DNA of 14,557 bases. Origin: JAWXBM01 sp964602895. GTDB taxonomy: Bacteria > Pseudomonadota > Gammaproteobacteria > Xanthomonadales > SZUA-36. How positions within the stretch are numbered: position 1 is the stretch's first letter; every line of letters starts with the position of its first letter. The notes under the pieces were generated by a model. That model made no database searches, was not told the DNA's origin, and worked only from the letters and a program-made list of their open reading frames with translations. Positions 14,411 to 14,557 of the stretch are shown here, one piece after another. The stretch spans positions 1 through 14,557 of the forward strand of contig CAZRTG010000081.1 in NCBI GenBank assembly GCA_964602895.1, read 5' to 3'. The position numbers and the translations under genes were made by a program.

Positions 14411-14557
14411 GGCTATGCCTTTTGGGTCATGAATCTGTCTTGCAGCTACATTATGCTCACATTAGAGTCAGTTGATCCAGGAGCCTGTCCCAGAATAGAG
14501 AGCCTACTGCGGAAAAGCCATTTTGGCCCATTTTTCCGCTCATTTTCGTTAAATATG
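14411..14557. other. Non-coding right edge with a compound hairpin
   Basis: No ORF is seen. On the minus strand this must contain the ubiK promoter; CATAAT near 14450 is a possible -10 without a clear -35. GCGGAAAA (14509-14516) and TTTTCCGC (14532-14539) are perfect arms enclosing a nested GCCA/TGGC stem. The stretch from about 14478 (CAGGAGCCTGTCCCAGAAT) onward looks like the terminal region of an insertion sequence or repeat continuing beyond the window, but this is an impression only. Confidence 0.3.

Overview
The window reads as chromosomal DNA of a gammaproteobacterium, possibly marine or another free-living heterotroph. The evidence is the long (class II, Escherichia-like) IlvC, an RssA-type patatin, UbiK, a pseudomonad-like dadR/dadA/dadX cluster, and a GGGGTCAGAGTAAAG-type palindromic repeat of the kind I associate with REP/RAYT elements. 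The genus cannot be named from the sequence. Gene density is high. I found no rRNA, tRNA, CRISPR array, phage gene or intact transposase.

Left part (1-4571, all + strand): ilvC (ketol-acid reductoisomerase) is followed by about 300 bases that hold a run of seven abutting hairpins, the last of which is terminator-like. Then come a soluble class I-type cytochrome P450, a small four-helix membrane protein of unknown function, and rssA (patatin-like hydrolase). The last three are closely spaced and could be co-transcribed.

Middle (4572-8536): on the minus strand, a Tat-exported FAD flavoprotein resembling spermidine dehydrogenase (5199-7097) lies upstream of msrA (4594-5103). The 95 bases between them contain a near-complete 72-base palindromic element with perfect 25-base arms. 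Divergent from the flavoprotein gene is an alpha/beta-hydrolase-OsmC fusion gene (7274-8536). It is interrupted by one in-frame TGA, and its nucleophile elbow is also altered (WHSLCG instead of the expected GHSLGG), so it is a pseudogene or a locus with base-calling errors.

Right part (8503-14557): an amino-acid and N-methylglycine catabolic block. An 820-residue dimethylglycine/sarcosine dehydrogenase-like protein (FAD domain plus GcvT domain, minus strand) lies behind an Lrp/AsnC regulator (dadR-like). That regulator is divergent from the dadA-alanine racemase operon, whose two genes overlap by ATGA. The 132-base divergent region has an AT-rich inverted repeat suited to regulator binding. 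Together DadR, DadA and the racemase would convert L-alanine to D-alanine and oxidise it to pyruvate and ammonia, feeding electrons to the respiratory chain. The ubiK gene (minus) follows convergently. The last ~80 bases are non-coding, with a compound hairpin that may be the edge of a repeat or insertion sequence.

I did not find a convincing undescribed multi-gene system. The most unusual signals are the hairpin array after ilvC, the damaged hydrolase-OsmC fusion, and the short repeat cluster upstream of the dimethylglycine dehydrogenase-like gene.
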